A stretch of DNA of 64,000 bases from GCA-002282575 sp964493995 (GTDB taxonomy: Bacteria; Pseudomonadota; Gammaproteobacteria; Thiomicrospirales; Thiomicrospiraceae). Made by a program: the position numbers and the translations under genes. Where the stretch lies: assembly GCA_964493995.1 (NCBI GenBank), contig CAZBQD010000005.1, positions 1-64,000 on the forward strand. Direction: 5' to 3'. The first letter of the stretch is position 1. Each line of letters begins with the position of its first letter. The notes beneath the pieces were generated by a model, which worked only from the letters and a program-made list of their open reading frames with translations, had not been told where the DNA came from and searched no databases. Shown here piece after piece: positions 35,745-44,740 of this stretch.

Positions 35745-38096
35745 TTAACTGGTCAAAGACATATAGAGCATCGGCAATTTCTCTGGTAAACGTTCTACTT
35801 TATCAATTACGGTAAAGTTCTTCGCACCAAAAATACGCGATACATAATGGTCAGCATGGGGATCGAGACTCAGGCAATAGGTAATGACGCCATCGCGATT
35901 CAACTCTTCCACCGCACGTTTAGCATCGAAACGCAAGTATTGCGGATCGCGCACATCATTATCAGCCGGTTCACCATCGGTAATTAACAACACCAATTTT
36001 TTCGATTGAGATTGTAACTTCATATGTGCACCCGCATGGCGTAAAGCCGCACCCATACGGGTTGAATAATCCCCTTTCATGCTCGCTAGACGGGCGCGAG
36101 ATTCATCGGTAAATTTTTCACCGAAATCTTTGAAACGATAGTAATGCACGTCATGACGACCATTTGAACAGAAACCATGCACCGCAAACGGATCACCAAT
36201 TTTATCCAAAGCTTCCGATAGCATTACCGTCGCCGAACGTGCTAAATCGAGCACTGTGTAATCTTGGTTACGCACCTGGTCATTGGTCGAAGCGGACAAG
36301 TCGAGCAACACCAACACACTCAAATCACGCACCTTACGAATGTAACGCATCATCACTTTTTCGTTTGGCGGCATACCCATGCGCATATCAACCATCGATT
36401 GCACCGCAGCATTGAGGTCTAAATCATCACCGGTTTCTTGACGACGTACACGCACCAACCCTTGTGGCACCATCGACTCAATCAAGAACTTAAGACGTGA
36501 AATAATCGGCTTATGCTGATCGCGCAACGCCTGAATGATTTCTAAGTCGCCCATTTTAGCGCGACGCTCTAGCACCGTTGCCCACATCGGACGCTCTAAT
36601 TGAATTTGGTAATCCCATTCATGGTAGTGCACGGGATCAAGCGGCTGTTCTTTGCCTTCCGACTCATTGTAAGAAACACCCATATCCTCATAAGGATAAA
36701 GCTCAGTTGGCAACACCCATACTTCTTGAGCATCATCGCCAGCAGTTTCCACTTCCACTTCATTAATGAATTCCATTAATGAAACTTTCTTACGCACCTG
36801 CTGTTGACTTTCCCAACTGGCATTCAGAGCCGCTTCTTCGTCGTAGGCATCGCTCCACCACATGAAGCGATTATCATCACGATACACTGGCTGACGCGTC
36901 AACATCTTCGGACTGAATTCGGTCATGTCAAAGCGGTCAAGCGCTTTCGATAAAGGCACACCCACTTCGCGCGCAAAGTTAGGGCTGCTCATATCCGGAT
37001 GATCAAAGAACATCTCGCGACCCAGTTGCACAAAGGGGTGCTCGTCTTGGTAATCATCGTCTAATAAAGCACGTGATAGACGCATCAACACATTCTCGGT
37101 CACTTCAGGCGCATCACGCAAATCAGCATGAAACTTCAACCACAGCGCTTTCAGATTGGGGAACTCGGCAATTGCCAAACGTTCAACCTTCGCATCTTCA
37201 ATAATGCCTGAAATAGCCATACTCAGTAAGCTGAGGTTCTCGGGATTTACATGACCGTTGGAGTAAACCAAATGGGCTGCCGCATGCGCAACCGAAGCAC
37301 GATAAATATCCAAACCAGAGGCAATCACCTCATCCGTACCATCGAAGCCACGATAATCATCGTGTGCATCGGGAATGTGGATCATGAAGTCTTCGATATA
37401 AGGACGCGTGCCTTCACGGTTTTCATAGTCACCTGAAGTCGGACGCATGAAAAAGTCACGTCCCCACAAGGCGCGAAGATAAATATTTAATCGACGCTGA
37501 ACGTGATTAAACAGCACGCCTTTACGTTCTTGTTGCAACATTTTCTTAGAAATAGCCGACTGCAACGAGAAGTATTTTTGCTGTTCTTCAAAGTCTAAGC
37601 GATACGCATGCGCACCCCAAGTAATCCAGCGACGTAACCCACCCAAAGTGAGGTTTGACAACAACTCATCAAGGTTTTCCAGCATCGGACGCACACCGCG
37701 CGGTGCTTGATTTAGCAAGTGGGTCAACACCATCAAATAGCCTTCAAACAAATGGCCATCACCCAAACGTTTGGCAGCAACAGGCGCACTGGCGATCATC
37801 AAATCAAGCACATTCGCCGAGGTTTTCGACGCAAAGCCCAACACCGCATCAACCATTTCCGAAACAGCATGCTCACCGACATCTTTAGCAATGCTGGGGG
37901 CGCTTTGGAGAAAGGTCAGCACGATGTCCGAACTGCGCGCCATACTCTTAATCGCCAAAGCGCCGGTAAGATAAGTCTCTAGCCCACTGGGTGAAAAGGT
38001 CTTTGTTGCTTCAACCCAAGATGTCTTCAGTAGCTCTACTGCGTCTTCAGGAAATTCATCGAGAACTTCTTGATACTCTTCAATATTAATCGCCAT
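35745..38096 (-). CDS. cbbO: RuBisCO activase adaptor CbbO (carboxysomal set)
   Basis: vWA-domain adaptor of the CbbQO activase for the carboxysomal form IA RuBisCO. The MIDAS is DLSAS in LVLLDLSASTND, followed by DPFAVHGF and LLITDGEPAD. Length of 783 aa. In Halothiobacillus CbbQ is associated with the carboxysome shell, and the same is likely here. It is separated from cbbQ1 by 158 nt of structured sequence, unlike the 3-nt gap in the form II set. Confidence 0.94.
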   Translation of the reverse strand: MAINIEEYQEVLDEFPEDAVELLKTSWVEATKTFSPSGLETYLTGALAIKSMARSSDIVLTFLQSAPSIAKDVGEHAVSEMVDAVLGFASKTSANVLDLMIASAPVAAKRLGDGHLFEGYLMVLTHLLNQAPRGVRPMLENLDELLSNLTLGGLRRWITWGAHAYRLDFEEQQKYFSLQSAISKKMLQQERKGVLFNHVQRRLNIYLRALWGRDFFMRPTSGDYENREGTRPYIEDFMIHIPDAHDDYRGFDGTDEVIASGLDIYRASVAHAAAHLVYSNGHVNPENLSLLSMAISGIIEDAKVERLAIAEFPNLKALWLKFHADLRDAPEVTENVLMRLSRALLDDDYQDEHPFVQLGREMFFDHPDMSSPNFAREVGVPLSKALDRFDMTEFSPKMLTRQPVYRDDNRFMWWSDAYDEEAALNASWESQQQVRKKVSLMEFINEVEVETAGDDAQEVWVLPTELYPYEDMGVSYNESEGKEQPLDPVHYHEWDYQIQLERPMWATVLERRAKMGDLEIIQALRDQHKPIISRLKFLIESMVPQGLVRVRRQETGDDLDLNAAVQSMVDMRMGMPPNEKVMMRYIRKVRDLSVLVLLDLSASTNDQVRNQDYTVLDLARSATVMLSEALDKIGDPFAVHGFCSNGRHDVHYYRFKDFGEKFTDESRARLASMKGDYSTRMGAALRHAGAHMKLQSQSKKLVLLITDGEPADNDVRDPQYLRFDAKRAVEELNRDGVITYCLSLDPHADHYVSRIFGAKNFTVIDKVERLPEKLPMLYMSLTS

Positions 38097-38154
38097 AGCA
38101 ACCTTCGAGAACGTCTGAAAAATGCATCATGTCATTTTTCTAAAATCGGGAATA

Positions 38155-38244
38155 ACCCTTGTTGTGGATAAAAAAGGTGCTCAATAGCACCGATCACTGA
38201 CAAGGGTATAAGGTGCATGGTGTTCGCAACGAACGAACACCATG
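38155..38244 (-). other. Structured intercistronic region between cbbQ1 and cbbO1
   Basis: Nested inverted repeats: ACCCTTGT (38155-38162) with ACAAGGGT (38200-38207) encloses GGTGCT-CAAT-AGCACC (38176-38191); next to it CATGGTGTTCG-N7-CGAACACCATG (38216-38244) has 11-bp perfect arms. No U-run follows. A processing or stability element, or a Rho-type pause site, is plausible. Confidence 0.65.
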
Positions 38245-38254
38245 AACAGCGGCA

Positions 38255-39172
38255 TCAGAAGTAAGCCAATACCGCAGAGTCGAGCGCATCACGCATGTCA
38301 ACGTCATCGGTGATCGGACGAACCAAGGCCACACGACACGCATTCACCGGATCAACGCCCGCAGAAATTAATGATGCTGCGTAAATCAACATACGGGTTG
38401 AAATACCTTCATCTAAACCATGACCTTTGAGGTTACGTGCGCGCTCGCCAATGTGAACGAGTTTACGCGCCGTTTCGTTATCCACTTTACCTTCATGTGA
38501 TACGATTTGAGATTCCACTTCGATATCAGGATAGTTAAAGTCAAGACCACCAAAACGCTGTTTAGTTGATTGTTTCAAGTCTTTCATTAAGCTTTGGTAG
38601 CCTGGGTTGTAAGAGATAACGATGAAGAAATCAGGATGACATTCAATCAACTCACCTTTTTTCTCTAACGGTAATACACGACGAGAATCGGTTAAGGGGT
38701 GAATAATAACGGTCGTATCTTGTCGCGCTTCAACCACTTCGTCCAAATAACAAATTGCGCCATGACGCGCTGCAATCGCTAAAGGACCATCTTGCCAACG
38801 TGTCCCATTTGCATCCAATAAGAAGCGACCCACCAAGTCGGAAGCGGTCATGTCTTCGTTACAAGCCACCGTAATTAGCGGACGACCTAATTTCCACGCC
38901 ATGTATTCAACGAAACGAGTTTTACCACAACCCGTTGGGCCTTTAAGCATCATCGGCATACGCACTGAATAAGCTGATTCAAATAACTCAACTTCATCAG
39001 CGACTGGCATATAGTAAGGTTGGTTTTTAACGTAATACTGCGCTAAAGGATCATTAGAACTCATGGTAGATACACTTTCATTAATAGGACTAGAAGAAGA
39101 TGGCACCGAAGCAGGGCGATATGCCGGTTGCTTTACCGATGCTGAACGCATTTTGGGATTAGTAGGACGCAT
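38255..39172 (-). CDS. cbbQ: RuBisCO activase AAA+ subunit CbbQ with N-terminal extension
   Basis: AAA+ ATPase of the MoxR type; Walker A GPTGCGKT at residues 78-85, Walker B ICYLDEVVEA. The core begins at Met37 (MSSNDPLAQYYVKNQPYYMP). The first 36 residues are a basic, Ser/Pro-rich extension absent from CbbQ2. The long start is supported by AAGGA 6 nt before its ATG, while Met37 has only a weak site, so I keep 305 aa. The extension could bind shell or CsoS2. Confidence 0.93.
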   Translation of the reverse strand: MRPTNPKMRSASVKQPAYRPASVPSSSSPINESVSTMSSNDPLAQYYVKNQPYYMPVADEVELFESAYSVRMPMMLKGPTGCGKTRFVEYMAWKLGRPLITVACNEDMTASDLVGRFLLDANGTRWQDGPLAIAARHGAICYLDEVVEARQDTTVIIHPLTDSRRVLPLEKKGELIECHPDFFIVISYNPGYQSLMKDLKQSTKQRFGGLDFNYPDIEVESQIVSHEGKVDNETARKLVHIGERARNLKGHGLDEGISTRMLIYAASLISAGVDPVNACRVALVRPITDDVDMRDALDSAVLAYF

Positions 39173-39242
39173 AATTTTCCTTAAAAAACATTCTGATAAG
39201 TCAAGTTAGCTTGTTTCGTTAGATTCAGCTCGGCGTAACTCA

Positions 39243-39533
39243 TTAATCGGGCCAAACACGCTCATCAGCTAAATAAACACGTTTTGGCGCTTCCGTAACC
39301 ACGGGTTGAGCAACCTGAGTCGGAGCGGGAGTCGGTGCCGCCGTCGGGGCAACTGTCTTAGCGGGAGCGGCTGGTTTCGGGGCTGCTGAGGCTGCTGGCA
39401 AATTATCCGCACTCAGAGCCGCTGGAATGCTACCCGCTGGTGTTGCTTTGGCAGGCGTTTTACGAGCACGACTGGTATTTTTTACTTGTGCAATACCAGC
39501 AGCCAATTTATCTTCAAGCGTTGACATGACCAA
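39243..39533 (-). CDS. mcdB: Carboxysome positioning protein McdB (alpha type)
   Basis: Small disordered adaptor that links carboxysomes to McdA. Layout as in alpha-McdB: a short charged N-terminus, a long Ala/Pro/Thr-rich low-complexity middle (about residues 25-80) and a C-terminal end with the conserved Trp (DERVWPD). Length of 96 aa. It overlaps mcdA by 20 nt. A start two codons inside (Met3) is also possible. Confidence 0.85.
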   Translation of the reverse strand: MVMSTLEDKLAAGIAQVKNTSRARKTPAKATPAGSIPAALSADNLPAASAAPKPAAPAKTVAPTAAPTPAPTQVAQPVVTEAPKRVYLADERVWPD

Positions 39534-40143
39534 AAACCTCGTTAATCAATTCATCTACATCTTCAATGGCCTGCTTAGCACGACCACCCATCTGATGAAT
39601 CGCTTTGCCTTCTAACGCAGCATTACGATACACCGCCCGTTTGCCAACTATCGTTTTGGCAACCCGAATCCCTAAACCTCGTGCAGCACCGATAGCCGAT
39701 GAAGCAAAACGGTTGTCGCGTTCAATCTGATTGAACACCAAAAAACTCCGTACCGACATACCCTGCTCTTTTGCTGAAGCGTCCAGCAAGGAAGCAAAAG
39801 AAACTGTCGCCCATAAATCTAATGGCGAGGCGTTAACTGGCACTAGAATCTGCGTTAATTGCGCTAAATGACGATCAAATTCTTCATCGGTAAAGCCCGG
39901 CGGAAAGTCGATAATCACATAATCGTATCCGTTGCTGGGAATGCTATCTTCAGCCAAATCGAATGACTGCACATCAAAGGCAAAGCCATTACATTGATCC
40001 GCCCATTGCATTACCGATGCTTGAGGATCGGCATCTAACACCAATACCTTGGCATGGCGAGACAACGCCGATGCCAAACTGACCGCCAGTGTCGTCTTAC
40101 CCACACCACCCTTACGATTGACCAAGGCGATAACTTGCATCAC
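39514..40143 (-). CDS. mcdA: ParA-type ATPase McdA (carboxysome positioning)
   Basis: ParA/MinD-family ATPase that forms gradients on the nucleoid and spaces carboxysomes. Deviant Walker A RKGGVGKTT (residues 10-18) and DYVIIDFPPG are clear. Length of 209 aa, typical of orphan ParAs without a DNA-binding N-domain. It lies between the acRAF-like gene (3-nt gap) and mcdB (20-nt overlap), the usual alpha-carboxysome order. Confidence 0.9.
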   Translation of the reverse strand: MMQVIALVNRKGGVGKTTLAVSLASALSRHAKVLVLDADPQASVMQWADQCNGFAFDVQSFDLAEDSIPSNGYDYVIIDFPPGFTDEEFDRHLAQLTQILVPVNASPLDLWATVSFASLLDASAKEQGMSVRSFLVFNQIERDNRFASSAIGAARGLGIRVAKTIVGKRAVYRNAALEGKAIHQMGGRAKQAIEDVDELINEVFGHVNA

Positions 40144-40146
40144 GCC

Positions 40147-40428
40147 TTACGCCTGCACGCCATCAACGCGTTCACTTAGTTGACGCGCCATTTGCACAAA
40201 ACGATCATCTAAACTATCGCCCTCACCTTCAATGGTGATGGTGGCGTAGGTAGTACCGAAATTAATATTGTGCGGATGCACTTCTAACGTTTTGATTAAC
40301 TCATTGAGGTAATCAAGGAAACCGGTGGTTTCACGATAGACAGAAAAATGGAATTTTCGCGTCATTTGACAAGGACTCTCACGAAAATCCCATTTTTGTG
40401 CCCAAGGCTCATTAATCTTACAAGTCAT
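40147..40428 (-). CDS. acRAF: pterin-dehydratase-like RuBisCO assembly factor
   Basis: Pterin-4a-carbinolamine-dehydratase fold protein found in alpha-carboxysome operons, described as a RuBisCO assembly factor (acRAF). The fold's core is seen as LEVHPHNINFGTTYATITI, but the catalytic His-His-Pro set of true dehydratases is not kept. Length of 93 aa. Placed between csoS1 and mcdA as usual. Confidence 0.85.
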   Translation of the reverse strand: MTCKINEPWAQKWDFRESPCQMTRKFHFSVYRETTGFLDYLNELIKTLEVHPHNINFGTTYATITIEGEGDSLDDRFVQMARQLSERVDGVQA

Positions 40429-40502
40429 TACTCATCCCAACATAAAGGCTAAATTATTAAAACCAGAAGCGATGGTCGAAACCATCGCTTCAAGCACAAG
40501 CA

Positions 40503-40844
40503 TTAGCTTTGAGTCGTCGTTACGTCACCGTCAAGACCGCTCGCAGCGCCTGATGTTGCACCCGTAGGAAGAATCTTCTCTACTTCGTTGTGAACACGAG
40601 CGATGATGTGTGCAGCTACTAAGCCGTCACCAACGCGTTCACAAGCATCAGCACCAGCGCGAACTGCTGCGTTAACCGCACCAGTTTCACCACGTACTAA
40701 CACAGTAACATAGCCACCACCCACGAACTGACGACCGATCAAACGGACTTCAGCAGCTTTAGTCATTGCATCGGCAGCTTCGATTGCAGGTACAAGACCA
40801 CGCGTTTCGATCATGCCTAGCGCAACACCGTTAATTGTAGACAT
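40503..40844 (-). CDS. csoS1: CsoS1 shell hexamer protein with C-terminal tail
   Basis: Bacterial-microcompartment (BMC-H) protein forming the flat facets of the carboxysome. Its core from ALGMIETRG to IIARVH is identical in sequence to the neighbour at 40862. It differs by its N-terminus and a tail of about 18 residues (GATSGAASGLDG type), which corresponds to the longer CsoS1B kind. Length is 113 aa. The gap to the upstream csoS1 is 17 nt. Confidence 0.95.
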   Translation of the reverse strand: MSTINGVALGMIETRGLVPAIEAADAMTKAAEVRLIGRQFVGGGYVTVLVRGETGAVNAAVRAGADACERVGDGLVAAHIIARVHNEVEKILPTGATSGAASGLDGDVTTTQS

Positions 40845-40861
40845 ACTTGTCTCCTTAACAA

Positions 40862-41152
40862 TTAAGCGTCAGTAGGTAGAATTTTTTCAACTTCGCTGTG
40901 AACACGAGCGATGATGTGAGCAGCTACTAAGCCGTCACCAACACGTTCACAAGCATCAGCACCAGCGCGAACCGCTGCGTTAACCGCACCAGTCTCACCA
41001 CGTACCAAAACAGTTACATAACCACCACCCACGAATTGACGACCGATCAAACGAACTTCAGCCGCTTTAGTCATCGCGTCTGCCGCTTCAATTGCTGGTA
41101 CCAAACCACGAGTTTCAATCATGCCTAATGCAATACCCATACGCTCAGCCAT
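40862..41152 (-). CDS. csoS1: CsoS1 shell hexamer protein
   Basis: BMC-H facet protein of 96 aa, CsoS1A/C kind. The pore region FVGGGYVTVLVRGETGAV is canonical. AAGGAG lies before the ATG. The 167 nt separating it from csoS4B is the widest gap in the shell-gene part; it holds a TATAAA hexamer near 41195 and may carry an internal promoter for the highly demanded hexamers. Confidence 0.95.
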   Translation of the reverse strand: MAERMGIALGMIETRGLVPAIEAADAMTKAAEVRLIGRQFVGGGYVTVLVRGETGAVNAAVRAGADACERVGDGLVAAHIIARVHSEVEKILPTDA

Positions 41153-41319
41153 TTGTTAGCTCCTTAGCAAAAAAATAATAAACGAAAAGTTTATACAATA
41201 CCGTATCAATTCTGAACCTTAGCACGAATTAACCGAGTATTCATTTTCAAATTCAGACTATTACTAATCTGAGAGTCCATTAAAAAGGCAGAAATTTCTA
41301 CCAACCGTCACTGATGAGA

Positions 41320-41565
41320 TCAGCTTTCCCAATTATCGATAATTCCGCCTATCGATAAGTCTGTGAAGGTCTTTCTGTCATTCATCACCAGCCTTGCTGA
41401 ACTGCCTGAAGTGGTAAATACCCAGTCTCCTTCAGCAACACCAACGGGATCGGTAGCAACAAGCACCTTACCTTTGAGGTCTTTAAGAACACGCAAAGAT
41501 GTACCATTCAAGCCAGGTGTACGACGCGTACACACCAACTCAGAAACAACTTGCATGATCTCCAT
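41320..41565 (-). CDS. csoS4B: CsoS4B pentameric vertex protein
   Basis: BMC-P (EutN/CcmL fold) pentamer that caps carboxysome vertices. The pattern SLRVLKDLKGKVLVATDPVGVAEGDWVFTTSGSSAR (core VGVAEGDWVFTTSGSSAR) is typical. Length of 81 aa is standard. Its start overlaps the csoS4A stop as TAATG, and its GGGAGGAG lies inside csoS4A. Confidence 0.94.
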   Translation of the reverse strand: MEIMQVVSELVCTRRTPGLNGTSLRVLKDLKGKVLVATDPVGVAEGDWVFTTSGSSARLVMNDRKTFTDLSIGGIIDNWES

Positions 41566-41810
41566 TACTCCTCCCAGTGGTCAATAATGCCCACAATGGT
41601 TAGATCACTTGGATAGTCCTTAGCACCAGCCGCATCACGCGCCGCACCAGAACCAACACAAATAACCCAATCACCCGGCATACAACCAATCGCGTCAACG
41701 GCGACACTACGAGCGCCGCTTTTTTCACGCACCACCTGAAGTGGCTTGTGTCCAAACTCAGCGATACGATTGGTGGAAACTAATGTTTTTTCAACTTGCA
41801 TAATACGCAT
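41565..41810 (-). CDS. csoS4A: CsoS4A pentameric vertex protein
   Basis: BMC-P pentamer, first of the two vertex genes. IGCMPGDWVICVGSGAAR and VGIIDHW are typical. Length of 81 aa. Its ribosome-binding GGAG overlaps the end of csoS2, 12 nt upstream. In standard alpha-carboxysome operons csoSCA stands between these two genes; here it is absent. Confidence 0.94.
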   Translation of the reverse strand: MRIMQVEKTLVSTNRIAEFGHKPLQVVREKSGARSVAVDAIGCMPGDWVICVGSGAARDAAGAKDYPSDLTIVGIIDHWEE

Positions 41811-41822
41811 GATGTTGCTCCA

Positions 41823-44306
41823 TTAGCCTCTCGCACCACCTGAATAGGTGATTGCCGCGCCTTTACTAATACCATTACCTGAAGAGCCGGTAATCTTCAA
41901 TGAAGAATGACGTTCTTCCTGTTTTGGTACATCCTTGTACACTGAAGCTCCCACAACCCAGTTGTTGTGCTGGCCGCGTTCTGTAAGGTTACGACCTCGG
42001 CTTGAAAAGCCTTCGGTACCCGTAACATGACGAGAATTAGCCCAAGCATCACCAGACACCTTCACCCCTTGTTGACTACCGTCACCGGTGAGTCGAGGTA
42101 ACACCGCAGGCGCTACTTGATTCACAACCTGTTCAGCCACAGCGGGTTGAACCATTTGTACTGGTGCTGCTTGCACCACTTCTGCTACTGCCATGGCAGG
42201 CTGTGCGACCGTTTTGACTTGCTTCATGGTTTGCGCCATGGAAACATTCATAAATTGTCGAACTGGCGCAGAGCGGCGATCGAAGCCACGTGTTCCCGTT
42301 ACGATACCATCATCCCAAGAAGCATTACCGGTTAACCGATTGTTGCGTTCTAAAGATGCGTAAGGCATCGCTGCTTGCTCTGATTGCACACTCGGGCGTG
42401 CGCAATCGACTAGGGTATCTGCCCGATAACCACCGGTAACCACACCACGATCGCAGATGCCACGATCGTTGCCGGTCATACGTTGATTATTCAAAGGCAG
42501 GTCGCCAGATACCGGTTTGCTACTCACCAATGGCAAGGGATGGCTTTGACAGTAGGCTGTCATCACATCCGTTACTTCTGGTGCATCGCCTGTCAGTACT
42601 TGGCACAGGCCCTTGCGATTTCCTGTTACAGCTTGATTTCCAGCATATGAATGACCGGTGACAGACAGCATGCTGTTCTGTCCATCACCTTCAGCCTTTG
42701 GGAAGCCAGAAGACTCCTGCTGTGCATCCACACCTTTAATCAAGCTTGCATTCAATCGCTTGATAGAAGACCCATTACGGGCACTGAAGCTCGCCAGTTG
42801 ACGATCGTGGTATTGGTTACCCGTTACACGTTCATTCTTGCGAATTTCATTACCAGTGACGCGCCCTGCTGTGTCATCGAGCAACTGCCCGGTGACGGTC
42901 ATACCTTTCGCACTACTACCAGCAACTACTTTATCTGCGTTGCCAACAAACTTGTTGACGCCACAAGCACTAAAGTCTTCGCTTGTCAGGTATTCACTGC
43001 CAGTGACCGAACGACAAGCGCCCGCTTCACCGCCAGTCATGGTTGACGAGCGTGTTGCCAATGAGCCAGTTACACTAGAACCACGAGCGGTATGAGATTG
43101 CTCTACTTTGCTCGGCGGTACTTTAGCTGCTTGGCGTTGATCCATATAGCAAGAACCCGTAATTGAACGGCTCATGCCTGAATCACCACCAGTAACACGT
43201 GTTCCCTGTGCGACATCGGTACCTGTGACCACTTGTTGCTGACTGCAGCTATTCATCTCGCTAACTTTAGCAGGACGTGCCGCAGGCTTAGTGTCACAGC
43301 CTTGAGTTTTATAATGTTCTGCACCCCAGTACTCGATGCCACTAATGGCACGGCAAGCACCAGCTGAAGCACCAGTTACTTTAGAAGAAACTGAAGCATC
43401 AACACCAGTCAATGTCTTGTTAGACAAGGTGGTCATGCTAGAAACCTTGGATGGGTTAGCTTGAGGCTTGGTGCCGCAAACACTCGCGAAGTGATCATTG
43501 CTCAGATATTCTGTGCCTGTCACCGAGCGGCATTCGCCACGTTCAATGCCCGTCACGCTCGACTTATTGGTATCAACTGTGCTACCAGAAACCGTTTGCC
43601 CACTCAATGTCTGCGTGAATTCAACCTTGGTGGGTAACGTCTTTGGGCGCACTTTACCAGTTGGGCGAACGCCACCAGTCTTATGCGTTTTGTCAGCACC
43701 TTGAGAAGCTAACATCGCACGACGGTGCATGGCCAACTGACGACCAGTGAGTCCCTGCTCCAATACGGCAGCAAAGTCTTGGTTCGGGTTTGACATAGCA
43801 ATTTTTGCGGCCTGCGCAACCTTTTGTTGACCCGTTTTACCGCTAGTAGCCATTGCTTGACGGCGAGCCATCGCAATAGAACGACCAGTCGGAGCGACAG
43901 GTAAAGATTGATATTGATTTTCAGACGAAATAACGTGCATCGTCATTGCGTTTGAAGCATCGTTCGAACTACCAGTAGTTTCAGCGGCTGAAAAGACACG
44001 CTCACTTGCAGTACGAGTTACTGTTTTAGTAACCGCGCTCGCTGCTTTCTTTCCAGACACACTCATCGCCTGACGGCGCAAACGATTCACCTCACGAACA
44101 CTCATGGCGTCGTTATGGCTAGGCGTTTCGTAACTTGACACAGAAGACTCGCTAGCAACACTCGTTTGAGCTGGCTTGTGAGCCGCTGCAGCTTGTCTTA
44201 ATGTAGTCGAAGACACATTAGTGGCTGATTTTCCAGTTTGCGAAAGCATCGTACGACGCAACTGCGCAATAGCTTTACCGCTAGATCTGCTCATATCGCT
44301 ATTCAT
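41823..44306 (-). CDS. csoS2: CsoS2 carboxysome scaffold
   Basis: Disordered repeat protein that ties RuBisCO to the shell. Four N-terminal RuBisCO-binding repeats (basic helices such as GRSIAMARRQAMATSGK; near residues 11-30, 73-91, 144-161 and 190-207, counted from a GTG start 12 nt upstream) are followed by many VTG-containing middle repeats with paired Cys, then the C-terminal region and the peptide AITYSGGARG that anchors to the shell. The ATG of MNSDMSRSSG is chosen. About 827 aa, a usual size. csoS4A follows directly. Confidence 0.95.
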   Translation of the reverse strand: MNSDMSRSSGKAIAQLRRTMLSQTGKSATNVSSTTLRQAAAAHKPAQTSVASESSVSSYETPSHNDAMSVREVNRLRRQAMSVSGKKAASAVTKTVTRTASERVFSAAETTGSSNDASNAMTMHVISSENQYQSLPVAPTGRSIAMARRQAMATSGKTGQQKVAQAAKIAMSNPNQDFAAVLEQGLTGRQLAMHRRAMLASQGADKTHKTGGVRPTGKVRPKTLPTKVEFTQTLSGQTVSGSTVDTNKSSVTGIERGECRSVTGTEYLSNDHFASVCGTKPQANPSKVSSMTTLSNKTLTGVDASVSSKVTGASAGACRAISGIEYWGAEHYKTQGCDTKPAARPAKVSEMNSCSQQQVVTGTDVAQGTRVTGGDSGMSRSITGSCYMDQRQAAKVPPSKVEQSHTARGSSVTGSLATRSSTMTGGEAGACRSVTGSEYLTSEDFSACGVNKFVGNADKVVAGSSAKGMTVTGQLLDDTAGRVTGNEIRKNERVTGNQYHDRQLASFSARNGSSIKRLNASLIKGVDAQQESSGFPKAEGDGQNSMLSVTGHSYAGNQAVTGNRKGLCQVLTGDAPEVTDVMTAYCQSHPLPLVSSKPVSGDLPLNNQRMTGNDRGICDRGVVTGGYRADTLVDCARPSVQSEQAAMPYASLERNNRLTGNASWDDGIVTGTRGFDRRSAPVRQFMNVSMAQTMKQVKTVAQPAMAVAEVVQAAPVQMVQPAVAEQVVNQVAPAVLPRLTGDGSQQGVKVSGDAWANSRHVTGTEGFSSRGRNLTERGQHNNWVVGASVYKDVPKQEERHSSLKITGSSGNGISKGAAITYSGGARG

Positions 44307-44342
44307 AAGGATAATCACTCTATAAGTAATAGCAGAAATTCA

Positions 44343-44369
44343 GTGGAAGCAGTGCGAGCACCCTTCCAC
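44343..44369 (-). other. Hairpin between cbbS and csoS2
   Basis: GTGGAAG (44343-44349) and CTTCCAC (44363-44369) pair perfectly around a 13-nt loop that contains a further GTGC/GCAC pairing on the minus strand. No U-run. Likely stabilises the abundant cbbLS message. Confidence 0.6.
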
Positions 44370-44383
44370 CGAACCCGTCGGAA

Positions 44384-44713
44384 TTAACGACCGCGGTAAA
44401 CCACGAACGCCAAACCTTGGCATTGAGCGTAGTTGTCATAACCAACAACACGGATCAAATGCTCTGGGTTTTCACGACGGCAAGACTCTAGTTCTGCCAT
44501 AACTGCGTCGATTGATTGCTCACCAAACATTGGCAGTTTCCACATGTACCAGTAAGCACCCATCATGTTGTCGATTTCAGTGTGTTCAACACCTGGGTTC
44601 CAACCTTGACGAATCATGTAAGCGATTTGCTTTTTGACTTGTTCAGTGGTCATTTCTGGCAAGTAAGAAAAAGTTTCCAACTTGGTCGTTGTTTTATAAG
44701 CTTGAATGTCCAT
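44384..44713 (-). CDS. cbbS: Form IA RuBisCO small subunit
   Basis: Small subunit of L8S8 RuBisCO. ETFSYLPEMTTEQVKKQI, WNPGVEHTE and YWYMWKLPMFGE are family signatures. Length of 109 aa is usual for carboxysomal form IA. Follows cbbL by 27 nt with an AGGA-type site. Confidence 0.97.
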   Translation of the reverse strand: MDIQAYKTTTKLETFSYLPEMTTEQVKKQIAYMIRQGWNPGVEHTEIDNMMGAYWYMWKLPMFGEQSIDAVMAELESCRRENPEHLIRVVGYDNYAQCQGLAFVVYRGR

Positions 44714-44740
44714 TAAAAATTCCTCTTGCTAGTAACGCAA

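Noticed and set aside
41811..41822. Possible remnant of csoSCA between csoS2 and csoS4A
   Set aside because: Only 12 nt lie between stop and start and they overlap the csoS4A ribosome-binding site; there is no room for a remnant.
42651..43046. 131-aa plus-strand frame inside csoS2
   Set aside because: Antisense to conserved scaffold repeats, with composition that mirrors csoS2 codons; not a gene.
41823..44306. Repeated ACCGGT/CCGGTAAC-type sequences, as a CRISPR or tandem DNA repeat
   Set aside because: They encode the VTG repeats of CsoS2, are irregular in spacing and are in frame; no CRISPR array is seen anywhere in the window.
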